Source: CAWDLX01 sp046728155
GTDB taxonomy: Bacteria; Actinomycetota; Actinomycetes; Mycobacteriales; Micromonosporaceae
DNA length: 21,242 nucleotides
Reading direction: 5' to 3'
Assembly (NCBI GenBank): GCA_046728155.1
Contig: JBKPDY010000162.1
Span: forward strand, 1 to 21,242
Shown: positions 1 to 8,148 of the stretch, piece after piece
Numbering within the stretch: the first letter of the stretch is position 1
Layout: the number at the start of each line of letters is the position of its first letter
Notes under the pieces: model-generated
The model's database searches: none
What the model saw: only the letters and a program-made list of their open reading frames with translations
What the model was told of the DNA's origin: nothing
Position numbers and translations under genes: made by a program

Positions 1-174
1 CTCGTCGAGGGCGCCGCCACCACGGCGGATGAGCTGATCGGGTATGGCAGGGAACAATTGGCCGCGAACAAGTACCCACGGGAGCTGCACATCGTCGAAG
101 CGATCCCGCTCACCTCGGTGGGGAAACTTGACCGCAAGCGACTTCGGGCAATGGTGAGCGTCCCGACACCGTGA
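1..174 (+). CDS. C-terminal end of an AMP-binding (acyl-CoA synthetase/ligase-like) enzyme, partial
   Basis: The gene begins outside the window; only the last 57 residues and the TGA stop (172-174) are visible. The fragment matches the small C-terminal domain of the ANL adenylating superfamily: the segment NKYPRELHIVEAIPLTSVGKLDRKRLR carries the usual 'K-x-P ... V-x-x-I-P-x-T-x-x-G-K-x-D-R-x-x-L-R' pattern (quoted here only as a family landmark), and the Lys in the GKLDRK core is the one that normally closes over the adenylate intermediate. Known members activate carboxylic acids as acyl-adenylates, then usually pass them to CoA. The substrate cannot be told from this domain. It converges on the next gene with only 4 nt between stop codons, leaving no room for a separate terminator. 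Confidence 0.85.
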   Translation, partial: LVEGAATTADELIGYGREQLAANKYPRELHIVEAIPLTSVGKLDRKRLRAMVSVPTP

Positions 175-178
175 GCGG

Positions 179-1537
179 TTACGGCGCGCCCCGTCGCCAT
201 ACGCTCAAGGTGGTGCCGTCGTCGCAGGCGAGCGTCTGGCCGACCGCGAGGCAGTCGTAGTACGCCGACCATTGGTTCGTCCGGCCAAGAGTTGTCACCG
301 TGGCCCGGTGGACGTCGAGGAGACCTAGGTCGGCCCAGCCAAAGGCGTTCACCCGCGCCACGACCGCGTCCGGCTCGTGCGCTGTCGCGTCGACCACCCG
401 CCAGTCCCCGTGAAGCGACCGGATCTCGCCGTTTCTGGTGCTGATCACCATGGTGTCCCGCCCGTACGGAGACACGACCACCTCGCCGGGCGGCCCGGGG
501 CGGAGCTCGGTGCCATCGACGCGGGCGGTGACCTCGGTCGTCCATGGGTCCACGACGAACACGGCCCGGCGGCCGACGAGGCAGAGCTGGGGCTCGCAGG
601 AGACCGGTTCGGCGCCGCTGAGCGGGGCCGTCAACTGCCACCGCTCGGCGAGGCTGTGCGGGTCGTACGCGGTGAGAACCGACGTGCCGTCCGTGCCTAC
701 CCGGCCAGCGACGACGGCGTCCGTCGACGCGGTGACGTACGCCTGGCCGGTTAGTGGTCCGACGGCCCGGTGGGCCCGGATCCCACCGGTGTGCAGATCC
801 CATACATCGAGCAGGCCACTGGTGGAATATGCGGCCATCCAGTCGGTTCCAGCCGGCAGCCCGACGATGCCGGCGGCTCCCACCCGCACGCCCGGCAGAG
901 CCCACCGCACGCCGGGATCGAGCCGACGACTCCATAACACGGCTCTGGTCCGCAGATCGCGGGCGGTGACCAGATGTGTCCACTCCAGACCGTTGCGACT
1001 CTGGTCAGCTCCGACGGGAACGACGGAGGTGTCCCGGTCGACCGAGACGATGAGGTCGACGGTCATGTAGATCAGCGGGACGGCGGCGGCGGGATAGGTC
1101 ACCGAGGAGTGCTCGCCGAAGATCGTGGTCCGGACGCCGGATTCATCGCTGGGCGGCATGTCGCTGGCCATGAGCAGACCGCGTTCGGAGTACACGCGCG
1201 CGAGCGGACCGGCAAGCGGCAGGCTCCAGACGACCTTCTGGTCGGACGGCGCGCGGGCGGATAGCTGAACCACGCCACCCCCGACAGCGTCCACTGTGTA
1301 CACCGCCGCGGACGACAGCCAGAAGAACCGGGTGGTCGCGGACACCTGCCAGGCCAGGGTGAGTGCCTTTGACTGGAGCAGGGTCGGCCCGGTCAGCACA
1401 ACGAGCACAGCGAGGGTCAGCGTCACGATCGTGGGAACGGGACGGCGTTGCCGGCTCCTTTCGTCCGGCAACGACCAGGCTACGGTCGTGTCGACATCGA
1501 TCACCCGCTCGACCGCGATGCTCGGCGCTACGGTCAT
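179..1537 (-). CDS. Membrane-anchored beta-propeller-like (PQQ/WD-type) protein of unknown function
   Basis: 452 residues. The start ATG at 1537 has a good ribosome site (GGAGG nine bases upstream on the minus strand). About 32 polar N-terminal residues containing an RQRR stretch are followed by one hydrophobic segment (about 34-54, TIVTLTLAVLVVLTG), predicting a cytoplasmic tail, one membrane span and an external domain. The rest is repetitive beta-rich sequence with blades of the form 'VLWSRRL', 'LLDVWDLHTGG', 'LTAYDPHSLAERWQL' and 'VFVVDPWTTEV', typical of PQQ-like or WD-like propellers. Two close Cys pairs (about residues 315-319 and near the C terminus) could form disulfides outside the membrane. 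Propellers of this sort usually serve as scaffolds or ligand-binding domains; no catalytic motif is visible. It is transcribed away from the repeat-protein gene on the other strand. Confidence 0.8.
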   Translation of the reverse strand: MTVAPSIAVERVIDVDTTVAWSLPDERSRQRRPVPTIVTLTLAVLVVLTGPTLLQSKALTLAWQVSATTRFFWLSSAAVYTVDAVGGGVVQLSARAPSDQKVVWSLPLAGPLARVYSERGLLMASDMPPSDESGVRTTIFGEHSSVTYPAAAVPLIYMTVDLIVSVDRDTSVVPVGADQSRNGLEWTHLVTARDLRTRAVLWSRRLDPGVRWALPGVRVGAAGIVGLPAGTDWMAAYSTSGLLDVWDLHTGGIRAHRAVGPLTGQAYVTASTDAVVAGRVGTDGTSVLTAYDPHSLAERWQLTAPLSGAEPVSCEPQLCLVGRRAVFVVDPWTTEVTARVDGTELRPGPPGEVVVSPYGRDTMVISTRNGEIRSLHGDWRVVDATAHEPDAVVARVNAFGWADLGLLDVHRATVTTLGRTNQWSAYYDCLAVGQTLACDDGTTLSVWRRGAP

Positions 1538-1720
1538 GCCCGCTCGCCTCCGCGCTCGCTCCGCACCTCGGGCCCAACGGCCCTGCCATGCTCGCTCGCT
1601 GTCGGCTCGGTCACGCCATCAGTCTGCGCCGAACGACCGGGAAGAGCGAGCGTCGCCGGCGTGAGGGCTGACGGTGCACACTAGGGCATGGCCTACACCC
1701 AGCTGATGCGGTGACCGGAA

Positions 1721-2173
1721 GTGGAACTCGAGCTGACCTACGACATGCTCGGTAACCGGTTGGCGGCCATAGGTACGGTCCCGCTGACCTACGACCGACT
1801 GGGTACGCGGCCGTCGCAGGTGGGCGAGTGGAGTCTCGATTACGACCTCTGGGGCAGTCGGCTGCGCCATATCGCCGGCGTGGAACTCACCTACGACCAG
1901 TTGGGTAACCGGTTGCGTACGGTTGGTTCCTGGGTGCTGGACTACGACCGCCTCGGTAGCCGGCTCAAGCGCCTCGGCCCGTACGAGCTGACGTATGACC
2001 ATCTCGGCAACCGGGTACGCACCATCGGTCCGCTGTCGATCTCGTATGACCGGCTCGGCAACCGGCCGGCCACGGTGAGCGCGGAGGTCACAGAATTGTC
2101 CGGCGATCTCCTGCTCGCCCTCTTCGTCGTGCTCTACCTGGAGGAGCGGCGGCGGTCGACGGCCAACCCCTGA
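1721..2173 (+). CDS. Small protein of seven 17-residue YD-x-LGNR repeats with a hydrophobic C-terminal helix
   Basis: 150 residues starting at GTG 1721, the only start between an in-frame TGA (1712-1714) and the first repeat. After four residues come seven uninterrupted 17-residue repeats (residues 5-123) with consensus L-[TD]-Y-D-x-L-G-[NS]-R-[LP]-x-x-[IV]-G-x-x-x. YD and the Arg are present in all seven copies, and the Gly two residues before that Arg is also invariant. The spacing suggests two short strands and two turns per repeat, a regular beta sheet or roll. The tail (about 124-150) holds a hydrophobic stretch, LLLALFVVLYL, followed by EERRR, which could be a membrane or packing helix. 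There is no signal peptide. The motif recalls the YD repeats of Rhs/teneurin shells, but the period is shorter and no toxin or shell domains are attached. I do not recognise the protein. No convincing SD sequence precedes the GTG. Codons differ between repeats while residues are kept, arguing for a selected protein. Confidence 0.75.
   Translation: MELELTYDMLGNRLAAIGTVPLTYDRLGTRPSQVGEWSLDYDLWGSRLRHIAGVELTYDQLGNRLRTVGSWVLDYDRLGSRLKRLGPYELTYDHLGNRVRTIGPLSISYDRLGNRPATVSAEVTELSGDLLLALFVVLYLEERRRSTANP
1733..2089 (+). repeat. Seven tandem 51-bp coding repeats
   Basis: Seven units of exactly 51 bp begin at 1733, 1784, 1835, 1886, 1937, 1988 and 2039. Each encodes one 17-residue YD-x-LG-[NST]-R unit with no insertion or deletion between copies. 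At DNA level the copies have diverged (for example tacgac versus tatgac, ctgacc versus ctcgat), so the array is old and kept at protein level rather than a recent slippage product. Confidence 0.9.
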
Positions 2174-2218
2174 CCCGTGGGAGGCGCACGGCCGCGCGAA
2201 CGGAGCAAGCGCAACGGG

Positions 2219-2224
2219 TAGATT
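2219..2224 (+). promoter_or_regulatory. -10 box (TAGATT) of a probable leaderless promoter
   Basis: TAGATT fits the actinobacterial TANNNT -10 consensus and ends 8 nt before the ATG at 2233. There is no SD-like sequence in between, so transcription would start at or next to the start codon. No clear -35 box is seen. The inference rests on spacing and on the same geometry at other genes in this window. Confidence 0.5.
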
Positions 2225-2232
2225 GCCTGCCC

Positions 2233-4689
2233 ATGCCCCCCAGTTCTGACTTACCGTCGCGTGCCCGGGTCGTCGTCGTCGGTGGCGGCGTCATCGGTAC
2301 ATCCATCGCGTACCACCTGGCCCGGGAGGGCTGGACGGACGTCGTCCTGCTGGAACGGGATCGGCTCACCTCCGGCACAACGTGGCACGCCGCCGGGCTG
2401 ATGGTCACGTTCGGTTCCACCTCGCACACCTCCACGGAGATGCGGCTCTACACCCGCGACCTGTACGCCAACCTCGAGGCGGAGACCGGGCTCGCGACCG
2501 GTTTCATGCCGGTCGGATTCATCGAGGTTGCCGCGGACGAGGGCCGGCTGGAGGAGTACCGGCGGGTGAGCGCGTTCAACCGTTTCTGCGGCGTCGAGGT
2601 GGAGGAGATCTCGCCGGCCGAGGTGCGCAAACTCTTCCCCCTGGCCCGCACCGACGACCTGCTTGCCGGCTTCTACGTGCCCGGCGACGGGCGGGCCAAC
2701 CCGGTGGACGTCACGATGTCGCTGGCGAAGGGGGCCCGGCTACGCGGGGTACGCGTGATCGAGGGCGTCCCGGTCATCGGATTCCTCACTCATCGCGGCG
2801 CGGTCAGCGGCGTGCGCACCGATCGGGGCGACATCGAGGCCGAGTACGTGGTGAACTGCGCCGGCATGTGGGCTCGGCAGCTGGGCGAGCTGGCCGGCGT
2901 CAACATTCCGCTGCAGGCGGCCGAACACTACTACCTCCTCACCGAGCCGGTCGACGGCGTCGACTCGTCGCTGCCGGTACTGGAGGATCCCGCCTCGTTC
3001 GGATACTTCCGCGAGGAGGGCGGCGGCCTGATGCTCGGCCTGTTCGAGTCGGTCTGCGCGCCTTGGAAGGTGGAGGGGATTCCGGAGACGTTCTCGTTCG
3101 GCCAGCTTTCACCAGACTGGGACCGGATGACCCCGTACCTGGCGAAAGCGATGCAGCGGATTCCGATCTCGGCCGAGGTCGGCGTCAAGACATTCTTCTG
3201 CGGGCCGGAAAGCTTCACGCCCGACCTTCAGCCGATCGTCGGAGAGGCGCCGGAACTGCGCAACTACTTCGTCGCCGCGGGCCTGAACTCGATCGGCATC
3301 CTCACCGGTGGCGGCATCGGCCGGTCGGTGGCGCACTGGATCGTCAATGGCCGCCCCGATGTGGACATTACCGGCTTCGACATCGCCCGGCTGCACGCGT
3401 ACCAGCGCAACCCCCGTTACCGAGCCACCCGTACGGTCGAGTCGCTCGGCCTGGTCTACGAGACGCACTACCCGAACCGTCCAATGCGGACAGCACGGGG
3501 GACGATGCTCTCGCCGTGGCACGACCGGTTGGCCGCCCGCGGCGCCTATTTCCGGGACGTCAGCGGGTGGGAGTCACCGGACTGGTACGCCACACCGGGC
3601 ACGGCGCCCGATCCCGGACCGCTGACCTGGGGACGTCCGGCGTGGTTCGACCAGTGGGCGGCAGAGCACCGCGCCTGCCGCGAGGGCGTCATAGCCATGG
3701 ACATGTCCTTCATGGCGAAGTTCATTGTGGAGGGTCGTGACGCGGCTGCCGTACTCGAGCGGGTCAGCGCGAACCGCGTGGACGGTCCATTCGGGATGAT
3801 CACGTACACCCAGTGGCTCAATGATGCCGGGCGGATCGAGGCGGACCTCACGGTCACGAAGCTCGCCGACGACCGCTTCTGGGTCGTGGCGTCGGATACC
3901 ACGCACCGGCATGCGCTCTCCTGGCTGCGCGGCCATATCGGGGACGCGCACGCGTTCGTTCACGACGCCACGTCGGCCTACGCGCAGATCAACGTGCAGG
4001 GCCCGCGCTCCCGCGGGGTACTGCAGGAGCTGACCACGATGGACATGTCCGACGCCTCGTTTCCGTTCCGGAGGGCGAAGGAGATCGACATCGGCTTCGC
4101 CCGGGCTCTCTGCATCCGCATCACCTACCTGGGCGAGCTGGGGTACGAGCTCTACGTCCCGGTGCAGCAGGCGGTCCACGTCTACGACCAGCTGATGGCG
4201 GCGGGTGAGTCGTACGACCTTCGCCCGGCCGGGCTCAAGGCGCTGGCGAGTCTGCGGATGGAGAAGGCGTACCGGGATTACGGCCACGACATCGACAACA
4301 CCGACACCGTACTGGAGGCGGGCCTCGGATTCGCCGTCGCGCTGGACAAGTCGTTCATCGGTCGGGACGCCGTAGCCGAGCAGAAGGCGGCGGGACCCTT
4401 GTCGAGGCGGTTGTGTCAGGTGCTGGTGGACGACCCGTTGCCCATGCTCTACCACGCCGAGATCGTGCGGCGCGATGGCGTCGGTGTCGGGTACGTCCGG
4501 GCGGCCTCGTACGGGCACACGCTCGGCGGTGCGGTCGGTCTGGCGATGTTGGCGACCGGCGGCGAGCCGCTCGACCAGTCCTGGCTGGACGGTGGCGAGT
4601 GGACAGTCGACATCGGTGGCGCCGTCTACCCGGCGACGGTATCGCTGCGCCCGCTGTACGATCCCACGAGCGCCCGCGTTCGGATGTAG
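2233..4689 (+). CDS. Dimethylglycine/sarcosine dehydrogenase-like FAD enzyme with aminomethyltransferase domain
   Basis: 818 residues. An N-terminal FAD-binding fold has the GGGVIG dinucleotide motif (residues 17-22) and an acidic end of the second strand at E41. The segment GTTWHAAGL includes H52, at the position where the family attaches FAD covalently. A DAO/FAO middle region follows, then about residues 430-815 resemble the T-protein (GcvT) folate domain and its C-terminal barrel ('YTQWLNDAGRIEADLTV', 'YLGELGYELYVP'). Family members oxidatively demethylate N-methylated glycines (dimethylglycine, sarcosine) and pass the one-carbon unit to tetrahydrofolate; the exact substrate is not readable here. 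Length equals typical DMGDH-type proteins. The ATG follows a -10 box by 8 nt and lacks an SD. It stands alone, with no sarcosine oxidase subunits or betaine genes beside it. Confidence 0.88.
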   Translation: MPPSSDLPSRARVVVVGGGVIGTSIAYHLAREGWTDVVLLERDRLTSGTTWHAAGLMVTFGSTSHTSTEMRLYTRDLYANLEAETGLATGFMPVGFIEVAADEGRLEEYRRVSAFNRFCGVEVEEISPAEVRKLFPLARTDDLLAGFYVPGDGRANPVDVTMSLAKGARLRGVRVIEGVPVIGFLTHRGAVSGVRTDRGDIEAEYVVNCAGMWARQLGELAGVNIPLQAAEHYYLLTEPVDGVDSSLPVLEDPASFGYFREEGGGLMLGLFESVCAPWKVEGIPETFSFGQLSPDWDRMTPYLAKAMQRIPISAEVGVKTFFCGPESFTPDLQPIVGEAPELRNYFVAAGLNSIGILTGGGIGRSVAHWIVNGRPDVDITGFDIARLHAYQRNPRYRATRTVESLGLVYETHYPNRPMRTARGTMLSPWHDRLAARGAYFRDVSGWESPDWYATPGTAPDPGPLTWGRPAWFDQWAAEHRACREGVIAMDMSFMAKFIVEGRDAAAVLERVSANRVDGPFGMITYTQWLNDAGRIEADLTVTKLADDRFWVVASDTTHRHALSWLRGHIGDAHAFVHDATSAYAQINVQGPRSRGVLQELTTMDMSDASFPFRRAKEIDIGFARALCIRITYLGELGYELYVPVQQAVHVYDQLMAAGESYDLRPAGLKALASLRMEKAYRDYGHDIDNTDTVLEAGLGFAVALDKSFIGRDAVAEQKAAGPLSRRLCQVLVDDPLPMLYHAEIVRRDGVGVGYVRAASYGHTLGGAVGLAMLATGGEPLDQSWLDGGEWTVDIGGAVYPATVSLRPLYDPTSARVRM

Positions 4690-4793
4690 GTCGTTCGACG
4701 CCGTCGCCACTCGACCCCGGCTTCCAAGATCAAGTGATAGGAACCGACCTCGGCTGACAGATTTGCCGTTAGTAAACTGTTCGGGCAGCGACG

Positions 4794-4799
4794 TATCGT
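4794..4799 (+). promoter_or_regulatory. -10 box (TATCGT) of a probable leaderless promoter
   Basis: TATCGT fits TANNNT and ends 6 nt before the GTG at 4806, with no ribosome site in between. The preceding stretch 4757-4800 is AT-rich for this genome (for example TTAGTAAACTGT), as expected of a promoter region. No standard -35 hexamer is apparent at 16-18 nt upstream. Confidence 0.5.
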
Positions 4800-4805
4800 T
4801 CGGCC

Positions 4806-6554
4806 GTGGATGCTGTCATTCCGTCGGCCCTGCCTGCCTGGCGGGTGATGTGGTCCTATCTCCGCCCGCACCGGCTGGCCCTCATCTCCGGTGGCCTCCT
4901 CGGCCTGCTGACCGGCGCCACGGGCCTGGCCCTGCCACTGGTCGCCAGGTCCCTGATCGGCAACCTCGCTGCCGGCGAGCCGGTCGCCGCCGCTCTGGTC
5001 GGCCTCACCGCGCTCGTCTTCGCTAACGCCGCCATCGGAGCGTTGGGCGGGTACGTGCTCCAACGCACGGCCGAGTCGGTCGTCCTCACCGCCCGGCGCG
5101 GCCTGGTCGCCCGGTTGCTACGGCTCAAGGTCGAGGCGGTCGACCGCAGCGAGCCCGGTGACCTGATGTCGCGGGTCACCGCCGACACAACACTTCTGCG
5201 CGAGGTGACCACAGACTCCCTTGTTGGCGGCGTCACCGGAGCGCTCACCTTGGTCGCCACGGTCGTGATGATGGGCATCATCGACGTGGTCCTGCTCGCG
5301 GTCACGGCGCTGGCGATCGGTCTCGCCGGTTCGGTGATCGGCTTGGTCGTCCCACGGATCAACCTGGCGGCCAGACGGGCGCAGGAGTCCGTCGGTTCGA
5401 TGGGTGCCGCACTGGAGCGGATGTTCGGCGCGGTCCGGATGGTGAAGGCCTCCGGCGCCGAAGAGCGTGAGGGCGAGCGGGTCCGAGCCGCCGCCACGCT
5501 GGCGTGGCGGGAGAGTGTCCGGGCCGCTAAGTGGTCGGCCCTGGCCGGCAACATGGCCGGCGTTTCGGCCCAGATCGCGTTCATCACCGTGCTCGGCGTT
5601 GGCGGTGCGCGGGTTGCCTCCGGAGCCATCTCGGTGGGAACCCTCGTCGCGTTTCTGCTGTACGTGTTCTACCTGATGGCGCCGATCGGCCAACTTGTGC
5701 GCGCACTGACGCAGTACCCGGTCGGTGCGGCGGCGGTGGCCCGGATCCAGGGCGCAGAGGCGCTCGAGGTGGAGAGTCTCGATGACGCCGCGCCCGCGCC
5801 CGACGGCGTCGACGGCCCGGCCGCAGTTTCCTTTGTCGACGTACGGTTCAGGTACCGGCCTGAACTACCCGATGTCCATCGTGGAGTGAGCTTCGAGGTT
5901 CCGGCCGGCGGGATGACCGCGTTCGTAGGGCCGTCGGGTGCCGGCAAGACCACGGTCTTCTCGCTGATCGAGCGCTTCTACGACGCCGACTCCGGAGTGG
6001 TCCTCCTCGACGGTGTCGACGTGTCTCGATGGTCACTTCGGGCCCTGCGGGCCGCGATCGGTTACGTGGAGCAGGACGCCACCGTCCTCTCCGGAACGTT
6101 GGGGGAGAACCTGCGCTACGCCGCCCCGGACGCGAGCGAGGACGAACTCGCCCGAGCCATCCGGGTGGCTCGACTCGACGCGCTGCTCGCCCGCCTGCCG
6201 GAAGGGCTCGAGACGCAGGTCGGCCATCGGGGCACCAAGCTCTCCGGCGGCGAGCGGCAGCGGGTCGCGATCGCCCGCGCCCTGTTGCGGCGGCCCCGAT
6301 TGCTGCTGCTGGACGAGGCGACCTCACAGCTCGACGCCGTCAACGAGGCCGCCCTGCGAGCCACCATCGCCGACATCGCCGAGACGACGACCGTGTTGGT
6401 CATCGCCCACCGCCTCTCGACGGTGACGATGGCCGACCGGATCGTGGTCATGGACGCGGGCCGGGTGCGGGCCATCGGCTCGCACGCCGACCTGGTGGCC
6501 TCGGACGAGTTGTACGGCGAGCTCGCCGCGACCCAGTTCCTCGTGCCGGCGTGA
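4806..6554 (+). CDS. ABC transporter, fused permease and ATPase (exporter half-transporter)
   Basis: 582 residues from GTG 4806. The first 310 or so residues form a type-I exporter membrane domain with about six spans. The C-terminal half is a complete ATPase: Walker A GPSGAGKTT (375-383), Q-loop in GYVEQDATVLSG, signature LSGGERQR (479-486), Walker B LLLLDEAT (499-506, with D503 and E504) and the switch His H535 in IAHRLS. All catalytic residues are intact. A dimer of this chain, or a heterodimer with another half, would pump a hydrophobic compound or peptide out of the cell using ATP. No partner half-transporter, regulator or biosynthetic gene is adjacent, so the substrate is unknown. The sequence resembles the multidrug/lipid exporter (MsbA/BmrA-like) group. 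Confidence 0.93.
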   Translation: MDAVIPSALPAWRVMWSYLRPHRLALISGGLLGLLTGATGLALPLVARSLIGNLAAGEPVAAALVGLTALVFANAAIGALGGYVLQRTAESVVLTARRGLVARLLRLKVEAVDRSEPGDLMSRVTADTTLLREVTTDSLVGGVTGALTLVATVVMMGIIDVVLLAVTALAIGLAGSVIGLVVPRINLAARRAQESVGSMGAALERMFGAVRMVKASGAEEREGERVRAAATLAWRESVRAAKWSALAGNMAGVSAQIAFITVLGVGGARVASGAISVGTLVAFLLYVFYLMAPIGQLVRALTQYPVGAAAVARIQGAEALEVESLDDAAPAPDGVDGPAAVSFVDVRFRYRPELPDVHRGVSFEVPAGGMTAFVGPSGAGKTTVFSLIERFYDADSGVVLLDGVDVSRWSLRALRAAIGYVEQDATVLSGTLGENLRYAAPDASEDELARAIRVARLDALLARLPEGLETQVGHRGTKLSGGERQRVAIARALLRRPRLLLLDEATSQLDAVNEAALRATIADIAETTTVLVIAHRLSTVTMADRIVVMDAGRVRAIGSHADLVASDELYGELAATQFLVPA

Positions 6555-6583
6555 ACCGCTCGGGCCCGGTCGGCGAGGCGCCT

Positions 6584-6589
6584 TACAAT
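6584..6589 (+). promoter_or_regulatory. -10 box (TACAAT) upstream of the GT87-like gene
   Basis: TACAAT is one base from the classical TATAAT and lies 35 nt before the ATG at 6625, allowing a short leader with a weak GGTGG ribosome site at about 6609-6615. The -35 position is GC-rich and not recognisable. Evidence is the hexamer and its place in the 70-bp gap only. Confidence 0.4.
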
Positions 6590-6624
6590 CGCGTCCTGCC
6601 ACCCGACGGTGGTGGTATGCACAC

Positions 6625-8148
6625 ATGAACCGTCCCGGAGGACGTGTGCCGCGCTCCGCCGCTCGTCGGGTGCTATCCGTGCTGGGGGATCATCGGCTCG
6701 CGGTCACGATCGGTGGCACTGCGGCGGCCTTCGCTGTGATCCTCATCGCGTTCCTCATGCCGTGGGGACCGCGGATGATCGACCTCGACGTGTACCGGGC
6801 GGCCGCCTCCGCCCTCGTCACCGGCTCCAACCCGTACCTGGTGAAAGGCCCCGACGGGCTGCCGTTCACCTACCCGATCTTCGCGGCGGCGGTCTTCGTT
6901 CCGCTCGCGCTGCTGCCTGTGCTCGCCGCCCGGGTGACGCTCACGCTCGCGTCGTTCGCGGCGCTGGTCCTGATCTGTCACGTCTCGCTCCGTCGCGTCG
7001 CCCCACGGCTGCCCGATCGTCGCGGCGCCCTGGTCAGCCTGCCCGCCGCGATACTCGCTGTATCCGCCCATCCGGTCCTGGACACGCTGTTGTTCGGTCA
7101 GGTCAATCTGATCCTGATGGCCATGGTGCTGACCGACGTGTTCCTGGTCACCGGCCGCGCGCGCGGCATATTCGTCGGACTCGCCGCCGGGATCAAGCTC
7201 ACGCCCGGGCTCTTCGTTGTCTACTACCTGGCCACCGGCCAGCGCCGTGAGGCTCGCACGGCGTCGATCACGGCGGCGGCGACGGTCGCTGCCGGCTTCG
7301 CGCTCCGGCCGCGGGCCGCGTGGGGGTTCTGGACCAACTACGTGCTCGACCCTCCTCGGGCGGGCAACGTCACCTACGCCGGCAACCAGTCGATCCTCGC
7401 GATCACGGCCCGGCTGCTCCGCCTGGAGCACCCCCCGTCCGTGCTGATCTGGGCGCTGACCGCGCTCGTTGTGGTGGTGGCGCTGGCGACAGCCCGGCGG
7501 GCTCACCGGGCCGGCCGGAAACTCACGGCAGTGTCGGTCGTGGCGGCGGCGGCCCTGCTGGCATCTCCGATCTCCTGGACGCACCACTGGGTCTGGTTCA
7601 TCCCGGCGGCGGCGGTCGTCGCGGCGTGGTGCCATCGCGCCGGGGGCGGATGGCGCTGGGCGCCGCTGGGCGTAGCGGTGCTCGTGTTCTGGACCGGGCC
7701 GATGCGGTTCATGCCGAAGAACGACCTGCGCGAGCTGGCCCACACGCCGCCGCAGCAGCTCGTGACGAACAGCTTCGGGTTCCTGGCCCTGTCCTTCCTC
7801 GTCTGGGCGGCGTATGCCGTCTGGTCAGGCGGCCGGGGAGGCCGACGTGGATGGACTGGCCGAGGCGGACGGGCTGGCCGACGCGGAGGGGTCGGTGGCG
7901 GAGAGGATGTCGACCACGAAGCGCAGTGCACCGGCGGTCGGACCGCTGGTCTGAGTCGGATACGCGAGCGTGGCCGGGATGTCCAGCTGAACCCGGCTGC
8001 CGACCTTGACACCGACGAGACCTTGGTCCCAACCCTTGATGACCTTGCCGGTGCCGATCTGGAAGGAGGCCGGACCGGCGGGCGTGTGGTCCCAACTGGC
8101 GTCGAACACCTCTCCGGTGTGGTAGTTCACCCCGACGTAGTTGACTGA
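6625..8148 (+). CDS. GT87-family polytopic membrane mannosyltransferase-like protein with long antisense-overlapping tail
   Basis: 507 residues. After a basic N terminus, about ten membrane spans cover residues 20-400. The first external loop has the sequence 'IDLDVYRAAASALVTGSNPYL', matching the D-x-D/Y start of GT-C glycosyltransferases of the GT87 (DUF2029) group, which in actinobacteria use polyprenyl-phosphate-mannose to build lipoglycans or polymannose. Downstream 'GIKLTPGLF' and 'GNQSILAI' are also typical of the family. The family-like part ends near residue 400 (nt 7824). The remaining 107 residues are Gly/Arg-rich and hydrophilic and are an exact codon-register antisense of the FKBP gene, so they probably arose by stop-codon loss or are not functional. 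No earlier in-frame stop exists. A single-base change in TGG or TCA at 7822-7827 would restore one. Confidence 0.82.
   Translation: MNRPGGRVPRSAARRVLSVLGDHRLAVTIGGTAAAFAVILIAFLMPWGPRMIDLDVYRAAASALVTGSNPYLVKGPDGLPFTYPIFAAAVFVPLALLPVLAARVTLTLASFAALVLICHVSLRRVAPRLPDRRGALVSLPAAILAVSAHPVLDTLLFGQVNLILMAMVLTDVFLVTGRARGIFVGLAAGIKLTPGLFVVYYLATGQRREARTASITAAATVAAGFALRPRAAWGFWTNYVLDPPRAGNVTYAGNQSILAITARLLRLEHPPSVLIWALTALVVVVALATARRAHRAGRKLTAVSVVAAAALLASPISWTHHWVWFIPAAAVVAAWCHRAGGGWRWAPLGVAVLVFWTGPMRFMPKNDLRELAHTPPQQLVTNSFGFLALSFLVWAAYAVWSGGRGGRRGWTGRGGRAGRRGGVGGGEDVDHEAQCTGGRTAGLSRIRERGRDVQLNPAADLDTDETLVPTLDDLAGADLEGGRTGGRVVPTGVEHLSGVVVHPDVVD

Noticed and set aside
1733..2089. CRISPR-like array
   Set aside because: Units are contiguous 51-bp coding repeats without unique spacers, and all keep one reading frame.
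3574..4710. Minus-strand frame of 378 residues
   Set aside because: Antisense to the folate-binding half of the dehydrogenase gene; low-complexity composition and no recognisable motif.
4689..4716. Terminator after the dehydrogenase gene (GGTCG/CGACC)
   Set aside because: Only five pairs with an 18-nt loop and no T tract; too weak to list.
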